Source: Hydrogenophaga pseudoflava NBRC 102511 (lineage in GTDB: Bacteria > Pseudomonadota > Gammaproteobacteria > Burkholderiales > Burkholderiaceae_C). From it: a DNA stretch of 64,000 nt. Below are positions 54,060 through 61,571 of the stretch, one piece after another (position 1 is the stretch's first letter; each line of letters begins with the position of its first letter). Under the pieces are notes generated by a model, which searched no databases, was not told the DNA's origin, and saw only the letters and a program-made list of their open reading frames with translations. Where the stretch lies: the NCBI RefSeq assembly GCF_001592285.1, contig NZ_BCWQ01000010.1, forward strand, positions 124,001 through 188,000, in the 5' to 3' direction. The position numbers were made by a program, and so were the translations under genes.

Positions 54060-54677
54060 ATGGTGCACGGCGAACGTTTCAACAGCATCAGCCACCTGGT
54101 CGGGGTGTTCCTGGCCGTGGCCGGCGCCGCGGTGCTCATCACCCACGCCTCGCTGCAGGGCGATGCCTGGCGCATCGTGGCCTTCAGCATCTACGGTGCC
54201 ATGCTCATCGCGCTCTACGGCGCCTCCACGCTCTACCACGCGCTGCGCGGCCGCGCCAAGGCGGTGTTCCAGAAGCTGGACCACTGCAGCATCTACCTGC
54301 TGATCGCCGGCAGCTACACGCCTTTCGCCCTGGTGTCGCTGCGCGGCCCCTGGGGCTGGACGCTGCTGGGCGTGGTCTGGTCGCTGGCCGTGCTGGGCAT
54401 CGCGCAGGAAATCTGGCTGGCCCGCGGCGCGCGGCGCCTGTCGCTGGCGCTGTACGTGCTCATGGGCTGGCTGGCGCTGGCCGCGGTGGTGCCGCTGTGG
54501 CAGGCGCTGGGGCCGGGCGGATTCGCCTGGCTGGCGGCCGGCGGCGCGCTCTACACCGGCGGCGTCGCCTTCTACGTGGCCGACGAACGCCTGCGCCACA
54601 GCCACGGCATCTGGCACCTGTTCGTACTCGGTGGCAGTTCCTGCCACTTCTTCACCTTCCTGCTCTACGTGGCCTGA
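54060..54677 (+). CDS. trhA: TrhA/hemolysin III family membrane protein
   Basis: The 205-residue protein has seven membrane helices and the PAQR/HlyIII signature: ERFNSISHLVGVFLAV near 4, LYGASTLYHAL near 53, FQKLDHCSIYLLIAGSYTPF near 71 and the C-terminal HSHGIWHLFVLGGSSCHFF with metal-ligand His. In E. coli and Bacillus the family affects membrane fluidity and lipid homeostasis; true haemolysis is doubtful. Lying inside the ubiquinone operon with 4-base spacing on each side, it suggests membrane adjustment is coupled to quinone synthesis. Confidence 0.88.
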   Translation: MVHGERFNSISHLVGVFLAVAGAAVLITHASLQGDAWRIVAFSIYGAMLIALYGASTLYHALRGRAKAVFQKLDHCSIYLLIAGSYTPFALVSLRGPWGWTLLGVVWSLAVLGIAQEIWLARGARRLSLALYVLMGWLALAAVVPLWQALGPGGFAWLAAGGALYTGGVAFYVADERLRHSHGIWHLFVLGGSSCHFFTFLLYVA

Positions 54678-54681
54678 GGCC

Positions 54682-55197
54682 ATGCCGCCCACCATGACTG
54701 CTGCCCCATCCGACCGCCGCTTCACCGTGCCGCCCCCACTGGCCGGTCTGCTCACCCGCCTGCCGCCCTACCCCGGCTCGCTGCTGCTGGTCACCGGCCT
54801 GAACCTGGTGCTGGCGCGACAGCTGCCGGCCGACGTGGGCGCGCACCTGAACGGCCGGCGCATCCGCATCCAGGTGCGCGACGCCGGCCTGCGCTTCGAC
54901 TTCCGCGGACAGGACGGCCAGTTCCGCGCCTGCGCGCCACAGCAGTCCCCCGACCTCACGCTGAGCGCGAACGCGCACGACTTCCTGCGCCTGGCCCGGC
55001 GGCTGGACGACCCCGACACCCTGTTCTTCAACCGCCGCCTGTCCATGGAAGGCGACACCGAGCTCGGCCTGGTGGTGAAGAACGCGCTCGACGCGCTGGA
55101 GCTGCCGGTGTTCGAGCCCGCACAGTGGGCGCCGTCGGCCGTGTTCGCGCGGCTGCAGCGGCTGCGCCCCTTTGGCCCGACCCATGGACCCCGCTGA
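54682..55197 (+). CDS. ubiT: UbiT, SCP2-domain ubiquinone accessory protein
   Basis: The 171-residue protein has an SCP2 lipid-binding fold. It has LNLVLARQLPADVGAHLNGRRI-like sequence near 35, a central PDLTLSANAHDFLRLARRLDDPDTLFF region (about 87-113), and RLSMEGDTELGLVVKNALDALE near 115. UbiT (YhbT) binds the hydrophobic ubiquinone precursors in the anaerobic pathway. Co-occurrence with ubiU and ubiV fixes the call. Start at 54682 or 54694. The 3' end overlaps the next gene by 14 bases. Confidence 0.9.
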   Translation: MPPTMTAAPSDRRFTVPPPLAGLLTRLPPYPGSLLLVTGLNLVLARQLPADVGAHLNGRRIRIQVRDAGLRFDFRGQDGQFRACAPQQSPDLTLSANAHDFLRLARRLDDPDTLFFNRRLSMEGDTELGLVVKNALDALELPVFEPAQWAPSAVFARLQRLRPFGPTHGPR

Positions 55198-55588
55198 GCG
55201 CAAGGCGCTGCCCATCGTCTATTCCTGCTCGGGCTGCTCCAGCGCCGCGCAGCTGGCCAACCACGTCGCCGTGCGGCTGGACCGCACCGGCATCGCGGAA
55301 ATGTCCTGCATCGCGGGCGTGGGCGGCGATGTGCCGTCGCTGATCAAGACCGCGCAATCGGGCCGCGCCATCGTGGTGCTCGACGGCTGCCCGCTCGAAT
55401 GCGCGCGCCACTGCCTGCAGCGCCACGGCGTCAACCCCACCCAGCACCACCAGCTGAACCTGTACGGCGTGCGCAAGCGCTTGCACGAGGACTTCGACCC
55501 CGAGCAGGCCGAGGCCGTGCTGTTCCGCGTGCGCAGCGACCTGCAGAAGCTGCCCGCACCCGCACCCGATGAACCCACCCCCGACTGA
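55184..55588 (+). CDS. DGC-domain putative zinc-binding protein
   Basis: The 134-residue protein has conserved Cys clusters YSCSGCSSAAQLANH near 13, MSCIAGVGGD near 41 and LDGCPLECARHCLQ near 66, the DGC pattern of putative zinc-binding proteins. No enzymatic role is established for the family. It could bind a metal or act in iron-sulfur or metal supply for the UbiU/UbiV clusters (inference from position between ubiT and ubiX). Overlaps on both sides (14 and 20 bases) show tight coupling to the operon. Confidence 0.82.
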   Translation: MDPAERKALPIVYSCSGCSSAAQLANHVAVRLDRTGIAEMSCIAGVGGDVPSLIKTAQSGRAIVVLDGCPLECARHCLQRHGVNPTQHHQLNLYGVRKRLHEDFDPEQAEAVLFRVRSDLQKLPAPAPDEPTPD

Positions 55589-56168
55589 AACACGCCGCCT
55601 GCTGGTGGCCATCACCGGCGCCAGCGGTGCGGTCTACGGCCTGCGCCTGCTGCAGGCGCTGCAGACCGTGTCCGACGTCGAAACCCACGCGGTGGTTTCC
55701 GACGCCGGCTGGCAGACCCTGCGCCACGAACTGCACGCCGACCCGCAGACGCTGCGCCCGCTGGTGCACACGCTGCACGACGCGGCCGACATCGGCGCCG
55801 GCCCGGCCAGCGGCTCGTTCCGCTGCGGCGGCATGGTGGTGGCGCCGTGTTCCATGCGCACGCTCGCGGCCATCGCGCACGGCCTGAGCGACAACCTGGT
55901 CACGCGCGCCGCCGACGTGATGCTCAAGGAGCGCCGCCGGCTGGTGCTGATGGCGCGCGAGACGCCGCTGCACCTGGGCCACCTGCGCAACATGACCGCC
56001 GTCACCGAGATGGGCGCCATCGTCTGCCCGCCGGTGCCGGCCTTCTACTTGCGGCCGCAGAGCGTGGACGACATCGTCAACGCCAGCGTGGCACGCGTGC
56101 TCGACCTGCTGGATGTACCGCACACGCTGAGCGAGCGTTGGGCGGGGCTGGAAGCCGAATCCGCATGA
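55569..56168 (+). CDS. ubiX: UbiX flavin prenyltransferase
   Basis: The 199-residue enzyme builds prenylated FMN, the cofactor of UbiD. Marks are [21 protein letters not shown] near 11, the [24 protein letters not shown] region (about 88-111), [22 protein letters not shown] near 115 and the C-terminal [14 protein letters not shown]. It starts within the DGC gene and overlaps ubiD by ATGA, so cofactor maker and user are coupled. Confidence 0.95.
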   Translation: MNPPPTETRRLLVAITGASGAVYGLRLLQALQTVSDVETHAVVSDAGWQTLRHELHADPQTLRPLVHTLHDAADIGAGPASGSFRCGGMVVAPCSMRTLAAIAHGLSDNLVTRAADVMLKERRRLVLMARETPLHLGHLRNMTAVTEMGAIVCPPVPAFYLRPQSVDDIVNASVARVLDLLDVPHTLSERWAGLEAESA

Positions 56169-57649
56169 CCTACAAGGACCTGCGCGATTTCGTCGCGCAA
56201 CTCGAAGCCGCGGGCGAACTCAGGCGCGTGCGCGAACCGGTGTCGCCGCAGCTGGAGATGACCGCGCTGTGCGACCGCGTGCTGCGCGCCGGCGGCCCGG
56301 CCCTGCTGTTTGAAAACCCCACCGGCCACACCATGCCGGTGCTGGCAAACCTGTTCGGCACCACCGCGCGCGTGGCGCGTGCCATGGGCGTGGCCGACGT
56401 GGGCGATCTGCGCCGCTTCGGCGAGGTGCTGGCGCGGCTGAAAGAGCCCGAGGCGCCGCGCGGCCTGCGCGAGATGGCCGGCCTGGGCGATCTCGTCAAA
56501 TCGCTCTGGCACATGAGTCCGCGCGAAGTACGGCACGCGCCCTGCCAGGCCGTGGTGATCGAGGGCGAGGACGTGGACCTGGCGCAACTGCCGATCCAGC
56601 ACTGCTGGCCGGGCGACGTGGCGCCGCTGATCACCTGGGGCCTGGTCATCACCCAGGGGCCGCACAAGCCGCGACAGAACCTGGGCATCTACCGCCAGCA
56701 GCTGCTCTCGCGCAACCAGCTCATCATGCGCTGGCTGGCGCACCGCGGCGGCGCGCAGGACTTCCGCGAACACGGCCGCCTGCACCCCGGCCAGCCCTAC
56801 CCGGTGGCCGTCGCCATCGGCGCCGACCCGGCCACCATCCTCGGCGCCGTCACCCCCGTGCCCGACAGCCTGAGCGAGTACCAGTTCGCCGGCCTGCTGC
56901 GCGGCGCGCGCACCGAGGTGGCGCCCGCCATCGGCGTGCCGCTGCGCGTGCCGGCCACGGCCGAGATCGTGCTCGAAGGCCACATCCACCCCGACCCGGC
57001 CCACCCCAGCGGCTATCAGCACGCGCTCGAAGGCCCGTACGGTGACCACACCGGCTACTACAACGAACGCGCCGAGTTCCCGGTGTTCACGGTCGAGCGC
57101 ATCACACGCCGGCGCGACGCGATCTACCACTCCACCTACACCGGCAAGCCGCCCGACGAGCCGGCCGTTCTGGGCGTGGCGATGAACGAGCTCTTCATCC
57201 CGCTGCTGCAGCGCCAGTTCCCCGAGATCGTGGACTTCCACCTACCGCCCGAGGCCTGCAGCTACCGCATGGCCGTGGTCAGCATCCGCAAGGCCTACGC
57301 CGGCCACGCGCGGCGCGTGATGATGGGCGTCTGGAGCCACCTGCGCCAGTTCATGTACACCAAGTTCATCGTCGTGGTGGACGAGGACATCGACGTGCGC
57401 GATTGGAAGGACGTGGTCTGGGCCATGAGCACGCGCATGGACCCGGCGCGCGACAGCTTCACCATCGAACACACACCCATCGACTACCTCGACTTCGCCT
57501 CGCCCGTCAGCGGCCTGGGCAGCAAGATGGGCCTGGACGCGACCAACAAGTGGCCCGGCGAGACCAGCCGCGAATGGGGCCGCACGATGCACATGGACCC
57601 GGCCGTCACCGCGCGCATGGACGCGCTGGCCGAGGGCCTGGGGCTCTGA
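56165..57649 (+). CDS. ubiD: UbiD 3-octaprenyl-4-hydroxybenzoate decarboxylase
   Basis: The 494-residue enzyme uses prenyl-FMN to remove the ring carboxylate in ubiquinone synthesis; E. coli UbiD has 497 residues. Visible marks are [19 protein letters not shown] at the start, [19 protein letters not shown] near 173 (with the cofactor-binding Arg/Asn), [23 protein letters not shown] near 258 and [21 protein letters not shown] near 298. Final gene of the biosynthetic set; the decarboxylation serves both aerobic and anaerobic routes, so the promoter may need basal activity with oxygen. Confidence 0.95.
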   Translation: MTYKDLRDFVAQLEAAGELRRVREPVSPQLEMTALCDRVLRAGGPALLFENPTGHTMPVLANLFGTTARVARAMGVADVGDLRRFGEVLARLKEPEAPRGLREMAGLGDLVKSLWHMSPREVRHAPCQAVVIEGEDVDLAQLPIQHCWPGDVAPLITWGLVITQGPHKPRQNLGIYRQQLLSRNQLIMRWLAHRGGAQDFREHGRLHPGQPYPVAVAIGADPATILGAVTPVPDSLSEYQFAGLLRGARTEVAPAIGVPLRVPATAEIVLEGHIHPDPAHPSGYQHALEGPYGDHTGYYNERAEFPVFTVERITRRRDAIYHSTYTGKPPDEPAVLGVAMNELFIPLLQRQFPEIVDFHLPPEACSYRMAVVSIRKAYAGHARRVMMGVWSHLRQFMYTKFIVVVDEDIDVRDWKDVVWAMSTRMDPARDSFTIEHTPIDYLDFASPVSGLGSKMGLDATNKWPGETSREWGRTMHMDPAVTARMDALAEGLGL

Positions 57650-57677
57650 CGTTTTCCGACCAACACCTGAACGAACC

Positions 57678-58481
57678 ATGCAACGCCGTCACCTTCTGGC
57701 CCTGCTGGGCACCTCGCTGCTCGCCGGCACCGGCCACACCCAAAACACCCCGTCCGGCCCGGCACTGCCGCTGGGCACCGCCATCAACCGCGCCGGCCGC
57801 CTGCGCGCACTGTCGCAGCGCGTGGCCAAGCTGCACGTCCAGTCCACCCTGGGCGTGCTGCCCGAGCGCGCCAGCGATGTCATGCGCCAGTGCCGCCAGC
57901 TGATCGGGAGCAGCCTGGACGAGCTGAGACGCCAGCCCCTGAGCGCCGACACCCAGCCCCTGATGCCGCGCCTGCAGGGCCATGCCGAGCGCTTGCTCGT
58001 GCTCACGGCCGGCAGCGGAGCGCCGCCCCGCATCGACGACGTGGTGCGCTCGGCCGACGACATGCTCAAGTCCGCCGACGAGCTCACCACCGCGTTCGAG
58101 AAACAGAGCAAGCAGAGCGGCGCCCGGGTGGTCAACGTGGCCGGACGCCAGCGCATGCTGTCCCAGCGCGCCGCCCGCGCCCACTTCCTGCAGGCCGCCG
58201 GCGGCACCGCGGCGGCCGGCCAGGCGCAGCAGCTGGAGGCCGCCCGGCGCGAGTTCGACGAGGGCCTGACCTATCTGGCCAGCGCCCCCCTGTCCACCCC
58301 GTCGATCCGCCAGCAGCTGGAACTGGCGCGCGGCCAGTGGCTGTTCTTCGACCAGGCCCTGCGCAAGCCCGGCCAGGGCGATGCCCTGCAGACGGTGGCC
58401 ACCACCAGCGAACGCATGTACGAGGTCATGGACCAGCTGACCGGCCTGTACGAGCAGGCGGTGCAGGAGCTGTACCGCTGA
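57678..58481 (+). CDS. Secreted tandem PilJ/NarX-type sensor domain protein
   Basis: The 267-residue protein has a Tat-like start MQRRHLLALLGTSLLAGTGHTQ, so it is probably exported or lipid-free periplasmic. The rest is helical and contains two copies of the P-box-like motif: INRAGRLRALSQRVAK near 34 and VNVAGRQRMLSQRAAR near 154. In NarX, PilJ and related receptors this element starts the ligand-binding helix bundle; in NarX it binds nitrate. There is no transmembrane or signalling domain, so it could be a stand-alone periplasmic binding protein or partner. It is 28 bases after ubiD and may end the operon. Confidence 0.75.
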   Translation: MQRRHLLALLGTSLLAGTGHTQNTPSGPALPLGTAINRAGRLRALSQRVAKLHVQSTLGVLPERASDVMRQCRQLIGSSLDELRRQPLSADTQPLMPRLQGHAERLLVLTAGSGAPPRIDDVVRSADDMLKSADELTTAFEKQSKQSGARVVNVAGRQRMLSQRAARAHFLQAAGGTAAAGQAQQLEAARREFDEGLTYLASAPLSTPSIRQQLELARGQWLFFDQALRKPGQGDALQTVATTSERMYEVMDQLTGLYEQAVQELYR

Positions 58482-58496
58482 CGTCGCGCGGGCTTC

Positions 58497-58522
58497 GTCT
58501 GGCAAACGGTGAGGCGCCAGAC
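58497..58522 (+). terminator. Hairpin after the ubiquinone operon
   Basis: GTCTGGC (58497-58503) pairs with GCCAGAC (58516-58522) across a 12-base loop, 16 bases after the PilJ-type gene stop. It lacks a U run. It could end the operon or form a 5' structure before the next promoter. Confidence 0.35.
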
Positions 58523-58532
58523 CTGATCCGGC

Positions 58533-58546
58533 TTGAGTCAGATCAA
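58533..58546. promoter_or_regulatory. FNR/ANR box 1 of the radical SAM cassette
   Basis: TTGAGTCAGATCAA matches TTGAT-N4-ATCAA with one changed base in the left half. It is centred 25 bases upstream of box 2. Confidence 0.65.
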
Positions 58547-58557
58547 GCCATGGGCCA

Positions 58558-58571
58558 TTGAGCCAGATCAA
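58558..58571. promoter_or_regulatory. FNR/ANR box 2 of the radical SAM cassette
   Basis: TTGAGCCAGATCAA is a second copy, nearly identical to box 1. Its centre is 30 bases before a TAACGT hexamer at 58594-58599, so it would lie at about -41.5, the class II activator position. Confidence 0.7.
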
Positions 58572-58593
58572 CAGCGGGCCGATCGGCCACCAC

Positions 58594-58599
58594 TAACGT
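58594..58599 (+). promoter_or_regulatory. Candidate -10 hexamer of radical SAM cassette
   Basis: TAACGT within CTAACGTT lies at the same distance from its FNR-like box as CTAAGGT does in front of ubiU. No -35 hexamer is evident, as expected for an activator-dependent promoter. Confidence 0.45.
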
Positions 58600-58657
58600 T
58601 CGCGGACTTGGTCGGTTTCGCCACCAAGGCCCCGCCTTCCTGATCCAGGAGAACGCC

Positions 58658-59605
58658 ATGGCCCATGCTGATCTTGAAAACATCGCAAGAACGCTCCGGC
58701 GGTTTCCGTTCCCGAAGAAGTTTGCCGTCGAGCTGTGCGCCGAGTGCAATCTGGCGTGTTCGATGTGCCACCACCCGAACATGAAACGCCCCAAAGGCGT
58801 GATGCCCTTCGAGCTCTGGAAGAAGTGCGCCGACGAGATCGCTGCGACGGCGCCAGACACCGAGTGCTGGTTCTCTTTCTGCGGTGAGCCGTTGCTCGAA
58901 CCCGCACTGCTGTTTCGCTGCCTGAGCTACGGCCGATCCGTCGGCCTCCAGTCGCTCAATGTCAACACCAACGGCATGTTGCTCACACCGGAGCTGGACG
59001 ATGCCTTGCTGGATTCGGGCGTGCACCTGGTGGTCTTCGGTATCGACGGGTTCTCCAAGCAGTCCTTCGAAAAATACCGGGTGAAAGCCAACCGGGACGT
59101 GGTCTACGCCAACGCCGAGCGGCTGCTGGCCCGCCGCGATGCGCGCGGTCTGCCGGTCGCGATCCAGACGCAGTTCATCGTGATGGACGACAACGCGTCT
59201 GAAGTCGATGCATACAAGGCGCACTGGCTGGAGCGCAATGCGGTCGTCAAGGTCCGCCGTCAGCTCAGCTGGGGCGGCAAGTTCGATACGGGCCTGGCCA
59301 TCACGCCTGAAAACCGGATCCCCTGCCCATGGGCGATCACGATGATGCATGTCTTCTGGGATGGACGGATTCCGCGCTGCCCGGGCGACACCGAGGGCGA
59401 GGAAGGCGAAGGCAACGCGTGGCACGCGTCTCTGAGCGATCTCTGGGCCCGCCTGGGTGGCTATCGGGATCTTCATCTGGCACGCAGTTTTGACGCCCTG
59501 CCCGAGCGCTGCAAGACCTGCACGGACTGGATGACGGGCGCCGCCGAGCGTGTGCGGCCGGAATCCGGGGCGGTCCCCCTTGAGCCCGTCTGCTCGCGCA
59601 CGTGA
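58658..59605 (+). CDS. Radical SAM/SPASM protein of unknown function
   Basis: The 315-residue protein has the radical SAM cluster CAECNLACSMC (about 27-37; CxxxCxxC as CNLACSMC), a GEPLL segment near 76 in the SAM-binding place, and SLNVNTNGMLL near 103. The C-terminal 80 residues hold SPASM-type Cys: one in RIPCPWAITM near 226, RCPGD near 246 and CKTCTDW near 286, enough for an auxiliary iron-sulfur cluster. SPASM enzymes modify peptides, sugars or cofactors. AGGAGA lies before the ATG, behind two FNR-like boxes. The partner gene 7 bases downstream encodes a carrier-fused acyltransferase. GC appears lower than in neighbours. Substrate unknown. Confidence 0.9.
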   Translation: MAHADLENIARTLRRFPFPKKFAVELCAECNLACSMCHHPNMKRPKGVMPFELWKKCADEIAATAPDTECWFSFCGEPLLEPALLFRCLSYGRSVGLQSLNVNTNGMLLTPELDDALLDSGVHLVVFGIDGFSKQSFEKYRVKANRDVVYANAERLLARRDARGLPVAIQTQFIVMDDNASEVDAYKAHWLERNAVVKVRRQLSWGGKFDTGLAITPENRIPCPWAITMMHVFWDGRIPRCPGDTEGEEGEGNAWHASLSDLWARLGGYRDLHLARSFDALPERCKTCTDWMTGAAERVRPESGAVPLEPVCSRT

Positions 59606-59612
59606 GAGCGCC

Positions 59613-60635
59613 ATGAAAGACGCTCTTTTCCTTTGTGGCGTGGGCAATGGCGAGGGCATTCGTCTGGCACTGACCGTCAACCGCACATCTCCGCGCTGGC
59701 AGAGGATCGTGCTGCTCGACGACGACCCGTCCAAGCACGGCACGACGCGTCTCGGCCTGGAGGTCGCAGGACCGATCAGCCATCTGGCCGGTGTGGATGC
59801 CAACTGCTCCGAGGTCGTGAACCTGGTCACCCGCACCACCGATGGGCGCGCCCGGGCACAGGAAAAAATCGGGCAGTACGGCATTCCGTTCACCTCGCTG
59901 ATCCACCCCGGTGTCGACCTGTTCGGAGCAGAGGTGGCATCGGACGTGACCATCTACCCGCATGCGTCCGTTGGTGCCGAAGCCCGCATCGGACCAGCGT
60001 CCGTGCTGCTGATCGGAGCGGTGGCCGGTCACGGCGCCCGCATCGGCCGAGGCTGCGTGGTTGCGCCCAACGCCGTGATCAATGCCCGGGTGACGCTCGG
60101 GGACCGGGCGTACGTGGGCTCCAACGCCAGCATCCTGCCCGACTTGCGCATCGGCGCCGGAGCGACGATCGGAGCCAACTGCATGGTCTACACCGACGTG
60201 CCGGAAAGAGCGACGGCCATGGGCGTGGCCGCCCAGGTTCTGAGCGCAACACCTCACCACGCGCCGTCCGGTTCGATGGAAGCCCATGGCTTGCAGCCGG
60301 ACTTTCCAGACGATCCGTCATCAAGCATCGCCGGCGCGGGCAGCGCCCACATCGAAGCCGTCATCACCAAGGCCCTTGTGCACGTGCTTGGCGCCGGAGA
60401 GCTGGACAGAAGCGGCAACTTCTTCGAGCTCGGGTGCAACTCGCTCAAGGCGCTGGAACTTGCACAGCATCTGCGCCCCCTGCTGGGGAGGGATGTGCAG
60501 GTCGTGGACATCTACCGCTTTCCCACCGCACCGGCGCTGGCCTCCTTTCTGACAGGTGGAGACCCAGCTGCGCTGGGCATGCGCCAGGCGCAGCAGCGAG
60601 CGGAAATGAGGCGCCAGCTGCGCTCGCGTGCGTGA
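59613..60635 (+). CDS. NeuD/PglD-like left-handed beta-helix acyltransferase fused to a phosphopantetheine carrier domain
   Basis: The 340-residue protein has three parts. Residues 1-85 look like a PglD/NeuD N-terminal nucleotide-sugar domain (FLCGVGNGEGIRLAL, then IVLLDDDPSKHG). Residues 90-215 are hexapeptide repeats of a left-handed beta-helix, ending YTDVPERATAMGVAAQVL. Residues 245-320 are a peptidyl-carrier-like domain: FFELGCNSLKALELAQHL gives the Ser for 4'-phosphopantetheine, and YRFPTAPALASFL is the usual helix-4 end. The His expected in the GHDC/EHDC turn of NeuD/PglD enzymes is not there; the matching turn reads INARVTLGD. It forms a two-gene cassette with the radical SAM enzyme. 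Function unknown. Confidence 0.87.
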   Translation: MKDALFLCGVGNGEGIRLALTVNRTSPRWQRIVLLDDDPSKHGTTRLGLEVAGPISHLAGVDANCSEVVNLVTRTTDGRARAQEKIGQYGIPFTSLIHPGVDLFGAEVASDVTIYPHASVGAEARIGPASVLLIGAVAGHGARIGRGCVVAPNAVINARVTLGDRAYVGSNASILPDLRIGAGATIGANCMVYTDVPERATAMGVAAQVLSATPHHAPSGSMEAHGLQPDFPDDPSSSIAGAGSAHIEAVITKALVHVLGAGELDRSGNFFELGCNSLKALELAQHLRPLLGRDVQVVDIYRFPTAPALASFLTGGDPAALGMRQAQQRAEMRRQLRSRA

Positions 60636-60652
60636 CCACCTGCGGCATGCGC

Positions 60653-61393
60653 TCAGCGGCACTCGAAGCGCTCGAAGCGCAAAGCCAGCGCCGCCAGGTC
60701 TGAAGCGTCCAGCACGTCCCGCGAGGACGCCGGGCCGCGGCAGGTCTGCAGCACCCAGTGGCGCACCGACTGTGCGGCCAGCTCATCGGCCAGGCGGAAC
60801 AGGTCGTCGCGCCCGAACAGGCCGGCGTGCCAGGTGGTGCGGCACTCCAGGGCCACGCCGCTGTCCAGCAGCAGGCGCAGGCTGCGCGCGGCGCGCCCGG
60901 CACCCCCGCGCGCGCCGGTGACGGTGTCGTGCAGGTGCCGGGGCGCCTTGACGTCCAGCCCCACCCAGTCCAGGTGCGCCAGCGCCTGCGCCAGGCGCTG
61001 CGGGTACATGCCGCCGGTGTGCAGACCGGTGGCGTGGCCCATGGCCCGCGCCTCGGCCAGGGCGGGCACCAACGCCGCCTGAAGGGTCGGCTCGCCGCCC
61101 GAGAAGATCACGCCGTCGAGCAGCCCGCGGCGCTGCTGCAGGAAGGCCCGCACCGCCGGCCAGGACAGGGCACCGGGCACCGCCGCGTCCAGCAGGGCCG
61201 GGTTGTGGCAGTACACGCAGCGCCACGGACAGCCCTGCAGGAACACCACGGCCGCCAGCCGGCCGGGGAAGTCGATCCCGGTCAGCCGCGTCAGCCCGCC
61301 GATGCGCAGGGCGTCGGCCCCGCGCCGCGCCGCACTCGACGCCTCAGGCGGCACGGCCGGGTTCGGCAAAGAAGCGCCGCTCGGCGTGTTCAC
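60653..61393 (-). CDS. nrdG: Class III ribonucleotide reductase activase, radical SAM
   Basis: The 246-residue NrdG-type enzyme puts the glycyl radical on NrdD under anaerobiosis. It shows LRIGGLTRLTGIDFPGRLAAVVFLQG (about 28-53), the cluster motif CPWRCVYC near 55 and IFSGGEPTLQ near 96. The start is not settled. GTG 61393 overlaps the glycyl-radical gene by 50 bases, and GTG 61354 overlaps it by 11 bases; no ATG is available nearer. It is convergent with the carrier-fused acyltransferase gene. Confidence 0.93.
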   Translation of the reverse strand: MNTPSGASLPNPAVPPEASSAARRGADALRIGGLTRLTGIDFPGRLAAVVFLQGCPWRCVYCHNPALLDAAVPGALSWPAVRAFLQQRRGLLDGVIFSGGEPTLQAALVPALAEARAMGHATGLHTGGMYPQRLAQALAHLDWVGLDVKAPRHLHDTVTGARGGAGRAARSLRLLLDSGVALECRTTWHAGLFGRDDLFRLADELAAQSVRHWVLQTCRGPASSRDVLDASDLAALALRFERFECR

Positions 61394-61535
61394 CCTGCTT
61401 GCCCCGGTTGAAGCTGCTCACCGGACGGTGGTAGCCCATGACGCGGGTCCAGACCTCGCAGGGCTGGCGCTCGTCGTCGCGCAGGGCGACGTCCTGGGCA
61501 TGGGCGGGGACGGTGGCGGGTGTGGATGCGTTCAT
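61344..61535 (-). CDS. Separate glycyl-radical C-terminal domain of NrdD
   Basis: The 63-residue protein contains CEVWTRVMGYHRPVSSFNRG (about 26-45) followed by KQGEHAERRFF. This is the tail that in class III reductases carries the radical Gly: the RVxGYxRPVxxFNxGK pattern. The main nrdD gene ends without it. The ATG at 61535 has its own ribosome site AAGGA 7 bases away, and 36 bases separate it from the nrdD stop, so it is translated as its own protein rather than by frameshift. It must dock with NrdD and be activated by NrdG, much as GrcA supplies a glycyl domain to pyruvate formate-lyase (analogy). Confidence 0.85.
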   Translation of the reverse strand: MNASTPATVPAHAQDVALRDDERQPCEVWTRVMGYHRPVSSFNRGKQGEHAERRFFAEPGRAA

Positions 61536-61571
61536 GGTGGTTTCCTTGTGGGGTGGTTGGAGAACGGTGTG

